64,000 nt of DNA, from assembly GCA_949825045.1 (NCBI GenBank), contig OX463814.1:31762383-31826382 (forward strand). Reading direction: 5' to 3'. This DNA comes from Argyresthia goedartella (Eukaryota > Arthropoda > Insecta > Lepidoptera > Argyresthiidae). The position numbers and the translations under genes were made by a program. Below the pieces are notes generated by a model. It worked only from the letters and a program-made list of their open reading frames with translations. It ran no database searches and had not been told where the DNA came from. Positions 19,567-28,438 of the stretch are shown here, piece after piece (position 1 is the first letter of the stretch; each line of letters begins with the position of its first letter).

Positions 19567-19701
19567 TTTTTTTATCGGAGTTATTTATCACGACGATCTA
19601 ACACCTTCTTACCGATAGGAAGAAGACAAAAACAATAGGTTCTCATGAGCCACTGAGTCACAGGTGTTGCAGAAAGGTGTAGACATATTTTAAGGGCGAG
19701 T

Positions 19702-19932
19702 ATTTAATCGCACATCAAAAATACTGATTTTCACAGCAAAAAAGGATCAGCAAAAACACTTTTTATGTTTTAAGTTTTTTTGTTGTTCTTACATGTTCAA
19801 CCTAATACGAAGGATAAATGGAGCTTCGCTTTGCTCACCCCCTTTACCCTTCACCTAAGCTACCGCAGTATTTTGCCCTAATATTTGCTGTGAAAATAAG
19901 TATATTTGCTGTGCAAATCAGTATTTTTATAT
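19702..19932 (+). mobile_element. MITE family E (TIR starts ATTTAATCGCACATC), right end eroded
   Basis: It opens TTTAATCGCACATCAAAAAT, ACTGATTTTCACAGC and near its end has TTTGCTGTGCAAATCAGTAT, the complement of its start. The interior has CATGTTCAACCTAATACGAA, GGATAAA and ACCGCAGTATTTTGCCCTAA. The same layout recurs at 58658-58899 and, reversed, at 31073-31308. Confidence 0.75.
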
Positions 19933-20081
19933 GACTACACCTTTCTGTTAAAATGCATTCTACAATACTTTTCGGCGTTAAGTTGGCTGTAGTGCAAAAC
20001 TGTCAAAAAATGGGGAAAAGCAATATCAGGTTATCAAAGTCAGATCACAATTCACAAAATTGACTTTCAAGATATGTTAAT

Positions 20082-20357
20082 ATACAGGATGACATTTAAT
20101 TAGCTGACCATATTTTGGGGAATGATAGTACCTACCCATAATTATGAACAATATTCCCCAGGAAACATGGTCGCAAATGAAAAAATAAATTGTCTCTCAG
20201 TACAATGACCCGATCAGCTGATTACAAGTTACTATGGGAGACCCAATTTTTTATTTATATGCGACCATATGTTTCTTGGGGAAAGTTGTTCATAATTATG
20301 TGTACTTTCATTCCCCAAAATATGGTCAGCCAATTAAATGTCACCCTGTCCTGTATA
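20082..20357. mobile_element. Foldback element with ~120-base arms
   Basis: Left arm: ATACAGGATGACATTTAATT, GCTGACCATATTTTGGGGAA, ATAATTATGAACAA, TTCCCCAGGAAACATGGTCG. The right arm is the complement of the same words (CCCCAAAATATGGTCAGC, TTGTTCATAATTAT, CCTGTCCTGTAT). The transcript would fold into one long hairpin with a short loop around 20205-20245. No coding sequence; a non-autonomous DNA element is the likely origin. Confidence 0.85.
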
Positions 20358-20624
20358 TTCAACTAGGTAATATTATATATGTGAAATTAGCGATGTTTAG
20401 ATGTTTGTGTGTTTGTCCCTTCACTCTAAAACGGCTGAACGGATTTGAATGAAATTTAGATATAGTTTATGTGCGAGATTAACATATAGGATACATTTCA
20501 TCCGACTGCACCAGAAGGAGGGTAACGTAATCTCGGTAAATGATAATTCCTAGGAACGCGCAGATGAAGTTGCGGGCTTCAGCTAGTAATAATATAAATG
20601 TAGCCCATTAATGTCCCCACAGGC

Positions 20625-20810
20625 CTATACCCGGACATGAGTAAGATTAAGCCATACTCCACCACGCTGGCTCAGTGCGGGTTGATGGAGGGGTTTTCAC
20701 TACCACGTAGCAATAGTAGCGGCGACCTACAACTTATCGTGTCATCCGAAACACTGAACTTCCGATGCTGTGTACTTAAGATAAATTAACTATCTCATTT
20801 ACCTTTAGAC
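20625..20810 (-). mobile_element. SINE family A body, separated from its head by an insertion
   Basis: The complement reads ATCTTAAGTACA, GTTCAGTGTTTCGGATGACA, GCTACGTGGTAGTGAAAACC, CTGAGCCAGCGTGGTGGAG, matching 15283-15450. Its head is at 21136-21235, 325 bases away. Confidence 0.8.
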
Positions 20811-21135
20811 AAGTTTAAAATAATAATAAAACAGAAATTGTATAAAAAAGGTTACTATAGGATATCTGATTACTTAGAGGACAGATGTCCATGGGAATAG
20901 ATTGTTTGAGTAACAGGCTGTTTCGATATATAATTAGCATTCATTTTGTAATTTGACAATATTTTATTTAAAAAAGGAAACGCAAAAGATGCGACGACTG
21001 TGGAGTTTCTTCGGTGAGCTCTTCTCCACAGATTCCGCCATTGTGTTAGTGAACTCACCCAAAAAAATGTAATGACGGATCTAAGTGATGTAACAACATC
21101 CTATGGAAATAAATGATTTTTTATTTTGATTTTGA
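20811..21135 (+). mobile_element. LINE 3' end inserted in the SINE
   Basis: It ends GGAAATAAATGATTTTTTAT followed by about four TTTTGA repeats, and contains GACTGTGGAGTTTCTTCGGT and GAGCTCTTCTCCACAGATTC, words I associate with the 3' untranslated end of lepidopteran jockey-like LINEs. Possible target duplication TCATT on both sides. Confidence 0.65.
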
Positions 21136-21235
21136 TTTTGATTTTGATTTCATTGGTACATTGTCAGGTTCGAACCTGCATCTCCTGTGTGAGAAGCAAG
21201 AGAGAAACCCATTAGACCACGGAGATATGTAGTTG
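21136..21235 (-). mobile_element. SINE family A tRNA-like head
   Basis: The complement reads CTCCGTGGTCTAATGGGTTT (A-box region) and GGTTCGAACCTG (B box). The spacing is that of a tRNA, but there is no mature tRNA 3' end, so it is not a tRNA gene. Confidence 0.8.
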
Positions 21236-21312
21236 CGGCTGACAATATTGCTTTCATTATTTTAAATAGCTACTTCCCTTAGCTTGGATAAATTTTCCGA
21301 AATTCTATTTAG

Positions 21313-21835
21313 CTTGTATTATTTTTCCATTCGCGGTTTTCCCACGATTTATTTTTTCTATGCGTTTTTTACTCGTAAAATAATTTTCTATATGCTTTCA
21401 TTTCTTCTGTTTCTTTTTGCCAGACATATATTTTCCTATGCATTTATTTTCGCAATTCGGATTTTTCATGTACGATATGTTTTACCGATGCGATGTAAGA
21501 ATTTTCCCGGTGCTTATTTCCTCATACATACATACACGTCCATTTTGCGTGACAGGGGGCTAGCCCATTGCCGCAGCTTAGAAGAAAGAAAGGTGTCCTG
21601 ACGATGTTTTCCATCATCGTTAGAACGTCCACATAGTGTACTATCGGACTAACAATATAGCTTTCGTTTTTTTTATTAATTAAGTAGTCTGACTGGCGAT
21701 TATTATATCGGTAAAACATATGTACATGAAAAATTCGGACTGAGAAAATAAATGCATAGGAAAATATATGTAGGGCAAAAAGAAACAGAAGAGATTAAAG
21801 CGTATTGGGAAAAAACGCGAATGAAAAAAAAATTA
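21313..21835. repeat. Large imperfect inverted repeat, ~84-base core arms
   Basis: Core arms 21404-21487 and 21709-21791 are about 90% complementary: CTTCTGTTTCTTTTTGCC, ATATATTTTCCTATGCATTT, TTTTTCATGTAC and ATGTTTTACCG on the left; the complements on the right. Homology continues outward to about 21313 and 21835, the right arm lacking some 50 bases. The loop carries the tail of a family A SINE (GGGGGCTAGCCCATTGCC, 21550-21615). Confidence 0.8.
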
Positions 21836-21866
21836 CAAGGGAAATATTTTTTCAGAAAATTTATCT

Positions 21867-22066
21867 ATATGTCACCGGAAAATAATACGATCCGCAAGTT
21901 TATAAATTTCCTATTTTTTTTCCGCAAGTTAATAAACATACTAACCTAACCTAACCTAACATAACATAACCTAACCTAACCTAGCCTAATATAATCTAGA
22001 AGGAAGTTTATAAATTTCCTAGGAAATTTATAAACTTGCGGATCGTATTATTTTCCGATGACATAT
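21867..22066. mobile_element. Hairpin element with 47-base arms around an insect telomere-like tract
   Basis: Arms 21867-21913 and 22020-22066 are complementary with one mismatch (left ATATGTCACCGGAAAATAAT, then ACGATCCGCAAGTTTATAAA). The interior 21941-21990 is CTAACCTAACCTAACCTAAC and degenerate continuation, that is about nine CCTAA-type units. CCTAA/TTAGG is the canonical insect telomere repeat. Confidence 0.85.
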
Positions 22067-22635
22067 ACATTCCTTCTTTTTACTATAGATAGTTTTGATG
22101 CCTTGGTAATGTTTGATAGGTTTTCTATTTCAGTCACAGATAGATAAGGTATTGTTTTCCCTAACCTTTTGAAAACACATCTTTTTAAAGCTAGCAACTG
22201 GTTTCAATGCTATCAACTCAAAACAAACTCAAAACTCAAAACGTTTATTCTGTAAATAGGCCACAAGGGCACTTTCACATGTCATTTCATTTCATTTTTT
22301 ACAGAACATTTGGTATTATTATTTGTATCATATTATCAGAAAAAAAAAAAAGTACTTAATTATTGTTTCTGAGAGATGTAAAGAGTCTCAAATGTCATAA
22401 TAAAATAATTAAAATATAAATAACAGAGATGTATAGTCTCTTTAGTGAATAATACAATGATGATAGGAGATGTAAATGGTCCCCACAGTCAAGAGTTGTA
22501 TAATTAAATTTAACGGCGAAGGGAAAAGTTATACGGAATGCACTTTACATCGTGTATAATGTCAACTACACAAAACATATCGCCATGTCTTTTCCCGTGC
22601 TGGTGTCAGAGGCGCGCTTGCGCAGCGCACTCATT
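22067..22635. other. No gene seen; possible LINE 3' end near 22200-22320
   Basis: AAAACTCAAAACGTTTATTC and GTAAATAGGCCACAAGGGCA resemble the 3' terminal part of lepidopteran LINEs. The remainder is unclassified AT-rich DNA. Confidence 0.4.
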
Positions 22636-22639
22636 GGTA

Positions 22640-22875
22640 CATAGTCAGCATCAAGGATATAACCCGCATATCCTGTATAAACAAACATTTACATACAGGC
22701 ACATACATTACCTCTTGCCCCCACACTAGGATACTCTGTGTCGTGGATACCAGAAACATCGACGTCACACACATATAAACATCCAAAACCTGGGTTTTTG
22801 TTTTATTTACCCCCAGCCGGGGATCGAACCCGAGATCTCTCGCATGGTAGACAGAGCCACTACCGCTGCGCCAAG
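22640..22875 (-). mobile_element. tRNA-derived SINE, family B, full length
   Basis: The complement begins GACGTCTTGGCGCAGCGGTA (A box), then GGGTTCGATCCCCGGCTGGG (B box), CCAGGTTTTGGATGT, GTGTGACGTCGATG, CCACGACACAGAGTATCC, TAGTGTGGGGGCAAGAGG and TATGTGCCTGTATGTAAATG. Confidence 0.85.
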
Positions 22876-22919
22876 ACGTCGTCAAACGCATGACGGGCGA
22901 CTTGTAACCACTAACTTCT

Positions 22920-23465
22920 TTCACTGCCTATCCTCTACTGGAGGCTGGTAGTCACCTCTGAATATCCCTCTCGGTCTTCCGCCAGTCGGAACAGGACTTC
23001 GATGCCGGATATACTGGTCCATTTTCGACCAGAGCCAATATGTCCTTCTTCCGACGCTACTTTTCCCTTCAACCTTTCCCATCATGAGCACTGGAAGCAG
23101 TTGATATCGATGGTGATGGAGCATATGTCCCAGATATGGAACTTTTCTCTTGGTGGTGGTCAAGAGCTCTCTGGCTTTCCCAGCTCGTCTCAGAACCTCC
23201 TAATTCGTGACCTGATGGGTCCAGCTATCTTTAACATACTCCGGTAACTCCACATCTCGAAGCCTCTATAGTCTTTTGCGCGTATTCTGCAAAATGGTCC
23301 ACGCTTTGCAGGCGTAGAATACTATCGAACAGATGTAACATTGGAGAATTCGCATCCGAAGTCCCAAGGTCCTGCTGCCTGGTACACAGTACCTCTCTCA
23401 TTTTATTGAAGGACGCACGGGCAATTTCAATACAGGTCTTCATATCTTGCCCAGACTCCAAGTTT
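22920..23465 (-). pseudogene. LINE reverse-transcriptase C-terminal fragment
   Basis: The - strand reads CIEIARASFNKMREVLCTRQ near 23440-23380 and KRKVPYLGHMLHHHRYQLLP then MMGKVEGKSSVGRRTYW near 23155-23040. These are the thumb/C-terminal motifs of insect LINE proteins (IE.AR..F.KM and YLGH..R....LL...GKVEGKR..GRR). Several frameshifts and stops. Confidence 0.75.
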
Positions 23466-23654
23466 TCAGTTACAGGGTCAGCAAGGAGGCGAAGGATAAT
23501 GGGGTGAACGATGTGAAGCCTCCTTTACCTTCGGTTTAAGTTGAACATATAAGAAAGAAAAAATCCAACACTTGTTTTGTATTTCACTTACGTTACGCGG
23601 ATTAAGGTTTTCAAGTTTCTGTTTTTAGGTTTCTAGTCGCGCAAATCAGTAATT

Positions 23655-23800
23655 TTGTCAGACGCAGCCAGTAATCCCCAGGTCTTGGATGTTTTAATGT
23701 TTGTTTCGTCGCTCTCTCTGGATCCCACGACACAGGGTACCCCGGTGTGGGGCCACAAGCAATGTATGTGTATGTGCCTGCACGTAAATGTTGTGTTCAT
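23655..23800 (+). mobile_element. SINE family B, body only
   Basis: CCCCAGGTCTTGGATGTTTT, CGTCGCTCTCTCTGGATCCC, ACGACACAGGGTACC and GTGTGGGGCCACAAGC match the body of 22640-22875. The tRNA-like head is absent. Confidence 0.75.
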
Positions 23801-24384
23801 CGTTAATAACCTCTTGTTGTCACTTGATGTTTTGTTTCCTTTATCTGGGCCATTGAACGCTACCCACATGATTAGGCGGTAACTGTGTGGGCCCCGCGAA
23901 CCCCTATTGCTACAGTGACGTCATAGATACGACCCCACGCATCTACGGAATGCTCTATTTATCCAGAATCCACGGCTGAGTGAATGTCTTGCACAGAGAC
24001 AAAGAGTGTAACTCAGCTAGCTACATTTTGGCATTAGAAAAAATTGGCAACATAATTGACATAGGTATGTAGAAGCGGACTACTGCGTGTTTTATTTGAT
24101 GAGTATTTTTTTTTATTTCCCAGCTGTACCTACATCATAAACGGAAATCATTTTGCAAATTACTTTTTACGTTCGAGTCAATATTTGGCAGTTCTAGTTG
24201 GTGTTTCACTTCAACTATGTATTATACCTAGTAGTCTAATAGTACCTAAAGGTAGATGACCTACCTACCTAATTCTGGTGAGATGCCTAACACCTTTATA
24301 TTACTCCAGCAAGTTGCCTTTGTAGTTAGTTTACCCGTAGCTATGCCTTGCCAATGTTTGTTAGTACTTGCAGTGTAGAGGTAT
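23801..24384. other. No gene seen
   Basis: Unclassified DNA between a SINE fragment and a LINE fragment. It contains CTACCTACCTAATTC-type words that belong to the TAGG-rich low-complexity common in this window. Confidence 0.4.
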
Positions 24385-24730
24385 TCGGAGAAGAATCGAC
24401 GAATCCGAGATGTGCTGACGGAATATATTGGGAATCCCATGGACAGCGCTCCGTACAACTGTTTCTATTCTCGCCGCCTAAAGACCCGCCTATCAACTGT
24501 CTGCATGCAACGCTTTCTCAAGTACTTCGGTCATGTGACCAGACGTGAGTCAGATAATTTGGGAAAGCTCATCTTCGTGGGCCAGGTGGAAGGAAAAGAA
24601 GTCGTGGGCGGGCACCGACCCGATGTCTGCCACACCAACCTGCAGATGTCTATCAGGATGGCGGGAAACAGAGCGGCTTGGAGAGCTCTGCTGAAGAAAG
24701 TGACGGGCACGTGTTGTCAGCCATGAGGAC
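24385..24730 (+). pseudogene. LINE reverse-transcriptase C-terminal fragment
   Basis: The + strand reads RRLKTRLSTVCMQRFLKYFG and HVTRRESDNLGKLIFVGQVE followed by GKEVVGG, then AGNRAAWRALLKKV after a frameshift. It is the same protein region as 22920-23465 but from a different element and on the opposite strand. Confidence 0.75.
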
Positions 24731-24999
24731 ACGAGGAAGAAGATGTGTAGACTTTATTAATTTACCTACTTCTTCAGCTACCCTCAGTACGGTGTGTCTT
24801 GTGTCTACTAACATCCTAAACCTTTCTCTCTCCCTGTCAGTTAACTGCTGTGCGAAAATGTTCAGATTTTCTTAAAGTTTTCTTATTATAATGTTTTCCT
24901 TGGGTGCGACCATTGACAGTGTATAAAAAATGATATACATCCATAACTCTGTAACTACACCTGTTCGGCTCCACCCTGTATAAGTGTAACGGGTTTTGT

Positions 25000-25205
25000 G
25001 AATGGTCGCGCGGGGCCTGCGGCGCGGGGGCGGGGCGGGGGGGGGGGGGGGGGGGGGGGCGCTCGTACGTACGCTCTCGATCGGCCGGCATTCGTCGGCG
25101 GAACACGACCGCACTCGCTGTGTCCGACGTCGCGCCGAACTCTCCTCCCGTGCAGTGAAACTTCACAAAAGTTCATCGCTAACGCCAATGGGCGTCACCA
25201 GTGAA
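25000..25205 (+). promoter_or_regulatory. GC-rich patch with 23-base G run: candidate promoter / 5' UTR
   Basis: About 200 bases are far richer in G+C and CpG than anything nearby (GGGCGGGGCGG, CGATCGGCCGGC, GACGTCGCGCCG), with an uninterrupted run of 23 G at 25037-25059. Candidate initiator-like words (GCAGTG at 25152, CCAGTG at 25197) occur downstream. It precedes two ATG-donor units. Promoter activity is inference. Confidence 0.5.
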
Positions 25206-25297
25206 ACGAAAGTGCTGTGATCAACAAATTAAGTGCTGGACTGCCTTGGATCTTCGAGTCTTCAGGGAGCAATAGGCCGTGTTGGTACCGGCCTAAC

Positions 25298-25363
25298 ATG
25301 GAGTACTACGATATATCCAACGACATGCAGCTGGATGTGGACTGGGACAATCACATTGACCCG
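25298..25363 (+). CDS. Candidate first coding exon of an unidentified gene
   Basis: The ATG at 25298 sits in a favourable context (AACATGG), is the first ATG after an in-frame TGA at 25202, and opens 22 codons, MEYYDISNDMQLDVDWDNHI then DP, before a GT (CCCG|GTTAGT) at 25364. The peptide is strongly acidic with aromatic residues, reminiscent of an activation region, but I do not recognise the protein. The rest of the gene would lie to the right; no partner exon was found in the window. The donor is not perfect consensus. Confidence 0.45.
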
Positions 25364-25725
25364 GTTAGTCCCTTATCATTCAATCGCCTTATCAAATCGA
25401 GATTCCGGTGCATTCGCGAAAGTCTCCTTTCTAACTTTCGTGTTGGATTCTGGTAACAGTTGACAGTAATAACAATGGGAGTAGATTCTCGCGGATCATG
25501 TTATGTTCTTGTTTTGTAATCTACCTGCACTGCAGTCAGATAATTGCCCGATGCATCCGTGAATCACGATTCGGCCATGCTAGCGATAAATAAATAATGC
25601 ACACGAACTACCACCACAAGGAATGCTGTGTAGTTTAGAGAGGCGTTACTTTACTCCCCCGGCAGTTAAGCCGATGGTACTGCCGCACGTGAATCGTATA
25701 TTACCTGTTGTTGTTGCCTCGTGAA

Positions 25726-25779
25726 ATGAAAACGTCTGATTTGAGTGTTTTAGAAGGTATTTTGCACGCATTGCTAGAG
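25726..25779 (+). CDS. Candidate alternative first coding exon
   Basis: ATG at 25726 (GAAATGA) opens 18 codons, MKTSDLSVLEGILHALLE, ending at a consensus donor GAG|GTAAGT. Like the unit at 25298 it leaves in phase 0, so both could splice to the same downstream acceptor. A CACGTG E-box lies 35 bases upstream (25686-25691). It is not recognised as a known protein and may be chance. Confidence 0.35.
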
Positions 25780-26575
25780 GTAAGTGGAGTACATACCTGT
25801 ATCTAAATAATATTGTAAATATACATAGGTAGGTAGGTACCTAATCATCGCTATCTATCAGCTTACCATAATCGGAACTGGATAAATGTAGGTACATGGA
25901 AGTCATGTAGAGATAATAGATAAATAATAGGTATAGCTATGTTACGTTATAGGTATTGTCATAAATATAATTTTACAGAAGCTAGGTAGGTACCTACCTG
26001 CCTGTTGGTTCCTACCTACTCAGTAAATGTTCCTAGGTTCGAAATTATTTTTATCAGAATTTTGCCTAGGTTCGTAATATGTACCTACCTACCTATCAAC
26101 ATGAGATTTAAACTTGATAGCTAGATAGGTAGGTGTCTACAACAGCTGCATACACTAGGATCGATACCAGCCAATATTGGTCTATCATCAGCAAAAATGC
26201 CTATACGTCTCCGAAATACCTACCTACCTTGGAGTGGTTTTGAGGTTTCCGGAGAAACTGAACCGTTATAGGTCCACTAGTCCGTCCTTCCTTCCGTGTG
26301 TGAAGTATAGGTAGGTAAGGTAAGTATCAAACGACTGATTAAGTTGAAATTTGGTACATAAGTGCAGAAGTATGCATATAATAATAATAACTGTACATAA
26401 GTATGATGTGACCCAAACACGATCGTGTTACGCAAACAAATTGAATTTGAATTTTGGGAGCAATTATCGGAAAATAAAAATAAAAAGATATTCAAACTAT
26501 ACCGGGTGACGTGAGGGCTTGTTGCGAGGGTCTCAAATATAGGTAAGTATATATTTTATATTGAATAATTATTTA
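25780..26575. repeat. TAGG/CCTA-rich low-complexity DNA
   Basis: Many short runs such as TAGGTAGGTAGGTACCTA, GCTAGGTAGGTACCTACC and TACCTACCTACC occur at 25828-25845, 25980-26000, 26083-26098, 26216-26225 and 26308-26320. Some form self-complementary GGTACC centres. No gene recognised. Confidence 0.6.
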
Positions 26576-26577
26576 AG

Positions 26578-26988
26578 AAAACCGGTCAAGTGCGAGTCTA
26601 AATCGCGCACGAAGGGTTCCGTACCACCGTTCAACGGAAGCGATGGTGTGGAGTGAATAGTTTGGATTTTACACAGCAAAATATTGTTTACAAAGTTATT
26701 GGTGCGGTTACTTTTACACTCCATGTACGTAACCAGGTGCATCCATAAGTTTGTATGTGGTATTGAAAGAATTGTTGTATGGGAGCCCCCTTAAATATTT
26801 CTTTTATCCTGTTTTTTAGTATTTGTTGTTATAGCGGCAACAGAAATACATAATCTGTGAAAATTTCAACTCTCTAGCTAGCTAGGTTCTTGAGATACAG
26901 CCTGGTGACAGACGGACGGACGGACAGCGAAGTCTTAGTAATAGGGTCCCGTTTGGAACCCTTCGGGTACGGAACCCTAAAAAAAGGC
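26578..26988 (+). repeat. GGCCAAGTGCGAG-type interspersed repeat, complete reference copy
   Basis: It opens AAACCGGTCAAGTGCGAGTC, CGCGCACGAAGGGTTCCGTA; the middle has GTGAATAGTTTGGATTTTAC, TTATAGCGGCAACAG and GACAGACGGACGGACGGACA; it closes CCTTCGGGTACGGAACCCTA. The two ends share GGGTTCCGTA / TACGGAACCC in inverted form. A near-identical copy is at 47668-48069. Non-coding. Confidence 0.85.
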
Positions 26989-27796
26989 CAATAATACCAC
27001 CTTTGACTCCGAAACTATTAATAGGTATCATATTTTTTATACGTATAAAAGGTATTTACTTAAATATTACCGGAAAAAATATTAAGAAATGTATGGATTA
27101 AGTTCAAGGGGCACAATTGGAAGGCAAATCGTAAAAATTAATAAATGAAAGGATCCTTGTTGTGAGGATCTCAAATATTTTGTTTTCAAAATTTTGAAAT
27201 ACCTACTTAGGTAGTTAAAAAGTAACCATGCAACGATACCGATGCTGATCGTCAACCGCAGGTTATCGTAATATTTGACGATAATTGGTATCCTAAAAAG
27301 TATTGTAATTAATTGAATGAATAAATGAATGAATGCATAAATAAATAAATTATAAATATCACAGGACAATCGTACACATTTCCCACTGACAACAAACGTT
27401 GCATCCGTTTCAATATTATTATGATGTCTCATAAAATACCAGAAACCATTTTCAACTCAAAAATGGCGTTTAGAAAAAAACACGCGAAGGGACGGCTAAT
27501 ACAAAAGACATCAACGAGCGAACAGCGAGCGCACTGTGCTCAACAGCTATTTGGTATTCGATAGATGCATTTTTTTTGCACGAAAAGCCCTTTTGCTTTA
27601 AAACCTCATATCAACGGCGGATGGCGTCATTAATAGAAGATCGTCAGATAGTCCAACTGAGATACATTTGAAATCAGTTCGTCGGATGGGATGAATTATC
27701 TGTAATCGCTTACACGACGCATTCTTCATTCAGGATCGTATCGGGATCGTAATAGAGGTATCGTTGCATCCTTAAATTATTCAAGAAAAAAGATCT
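26989..27796. other. No gene seen
   Basis: AT-rich; contains GAATGAATAAATGAATGAATG-type runs (27313-27345). No recognised element; a C run of about 13 at 27799-27812 follows. Confidence 0.4.
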
Positions 27797-28010
27797 TCCC
27801 CCCCCCCCCCCCATCTCTTATCTCCGAAACTACTGATGCTAACATTTTGAAATAAATGCGTAATAGACGTTCTTTATTTAATTGTTACAGGAAAAATACT
27901 GAGAAATTTAAAGTTAACATTGGGGGCACCAAATTAAGGAATGAACTATTTTTTGTGTGTTGGTATCCCTTCCTGCGCGGGTCCCGACGGTTTCTAATGC
28001 CACCCCCGAC

Positions 28011-28438
28011 CAAAGAGAGGGTTGATGTAAGTTTGACTTGCTCTGTGGCTGTGTGTCCGATTACAAAGAGAGGGTTGATGTAAGTTTGACTTGCTCTGTG
28101 GCTGTGTGTCCGATTACAAAGAGAGGGTTGATGTAAGTTTGACTTGCTCTGTGGCTGTGTGTCCGATTACAAAGAGAGGGTTGATGTAAGTTTGACTTGC
28201 TCTGTGGCTGTGTGTCCGATTACAAAGAGAGGGTTGATGTAAGTTTGACTTGCTCTGTGGCTGTGTGTCCGATTACAAAGAGAGGGTTGATGTAAGTTTG
28301 ACTTGCTCTGTGGCTGTGTGTCCGATTACAAAGAGAGGGTTGATGTAAGTTTGACTTGCTCTGTGGCTGTGTGTCCGATTACAAAGAGAGGGTTGATGTA
28401 AGTTTGACTTGCTCTGTGGCTGTGTGTCCGATTACAAT
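28011..28438 (+). repeat. 53-base minisatellite, 8 copies
   Basis: The unit is CAAAGAGAGGGTTGATGTAA, GTTTGACTTGCTCTGTGGCT, GTGTGTCCGATTA. Copies are identical as far as I can read. The array begins abruptly after CCACCCCCGAC and ends CGATTACAATCAGACCCAC. Confidence 0.95.

Noticed and set aside
24837..25220. Overlapping open frames with poly-Pro or poly-Gly on both strands
   Set aside because: They come from the 23-base G run and GC-rich patch; no splice support and no conserved domain.
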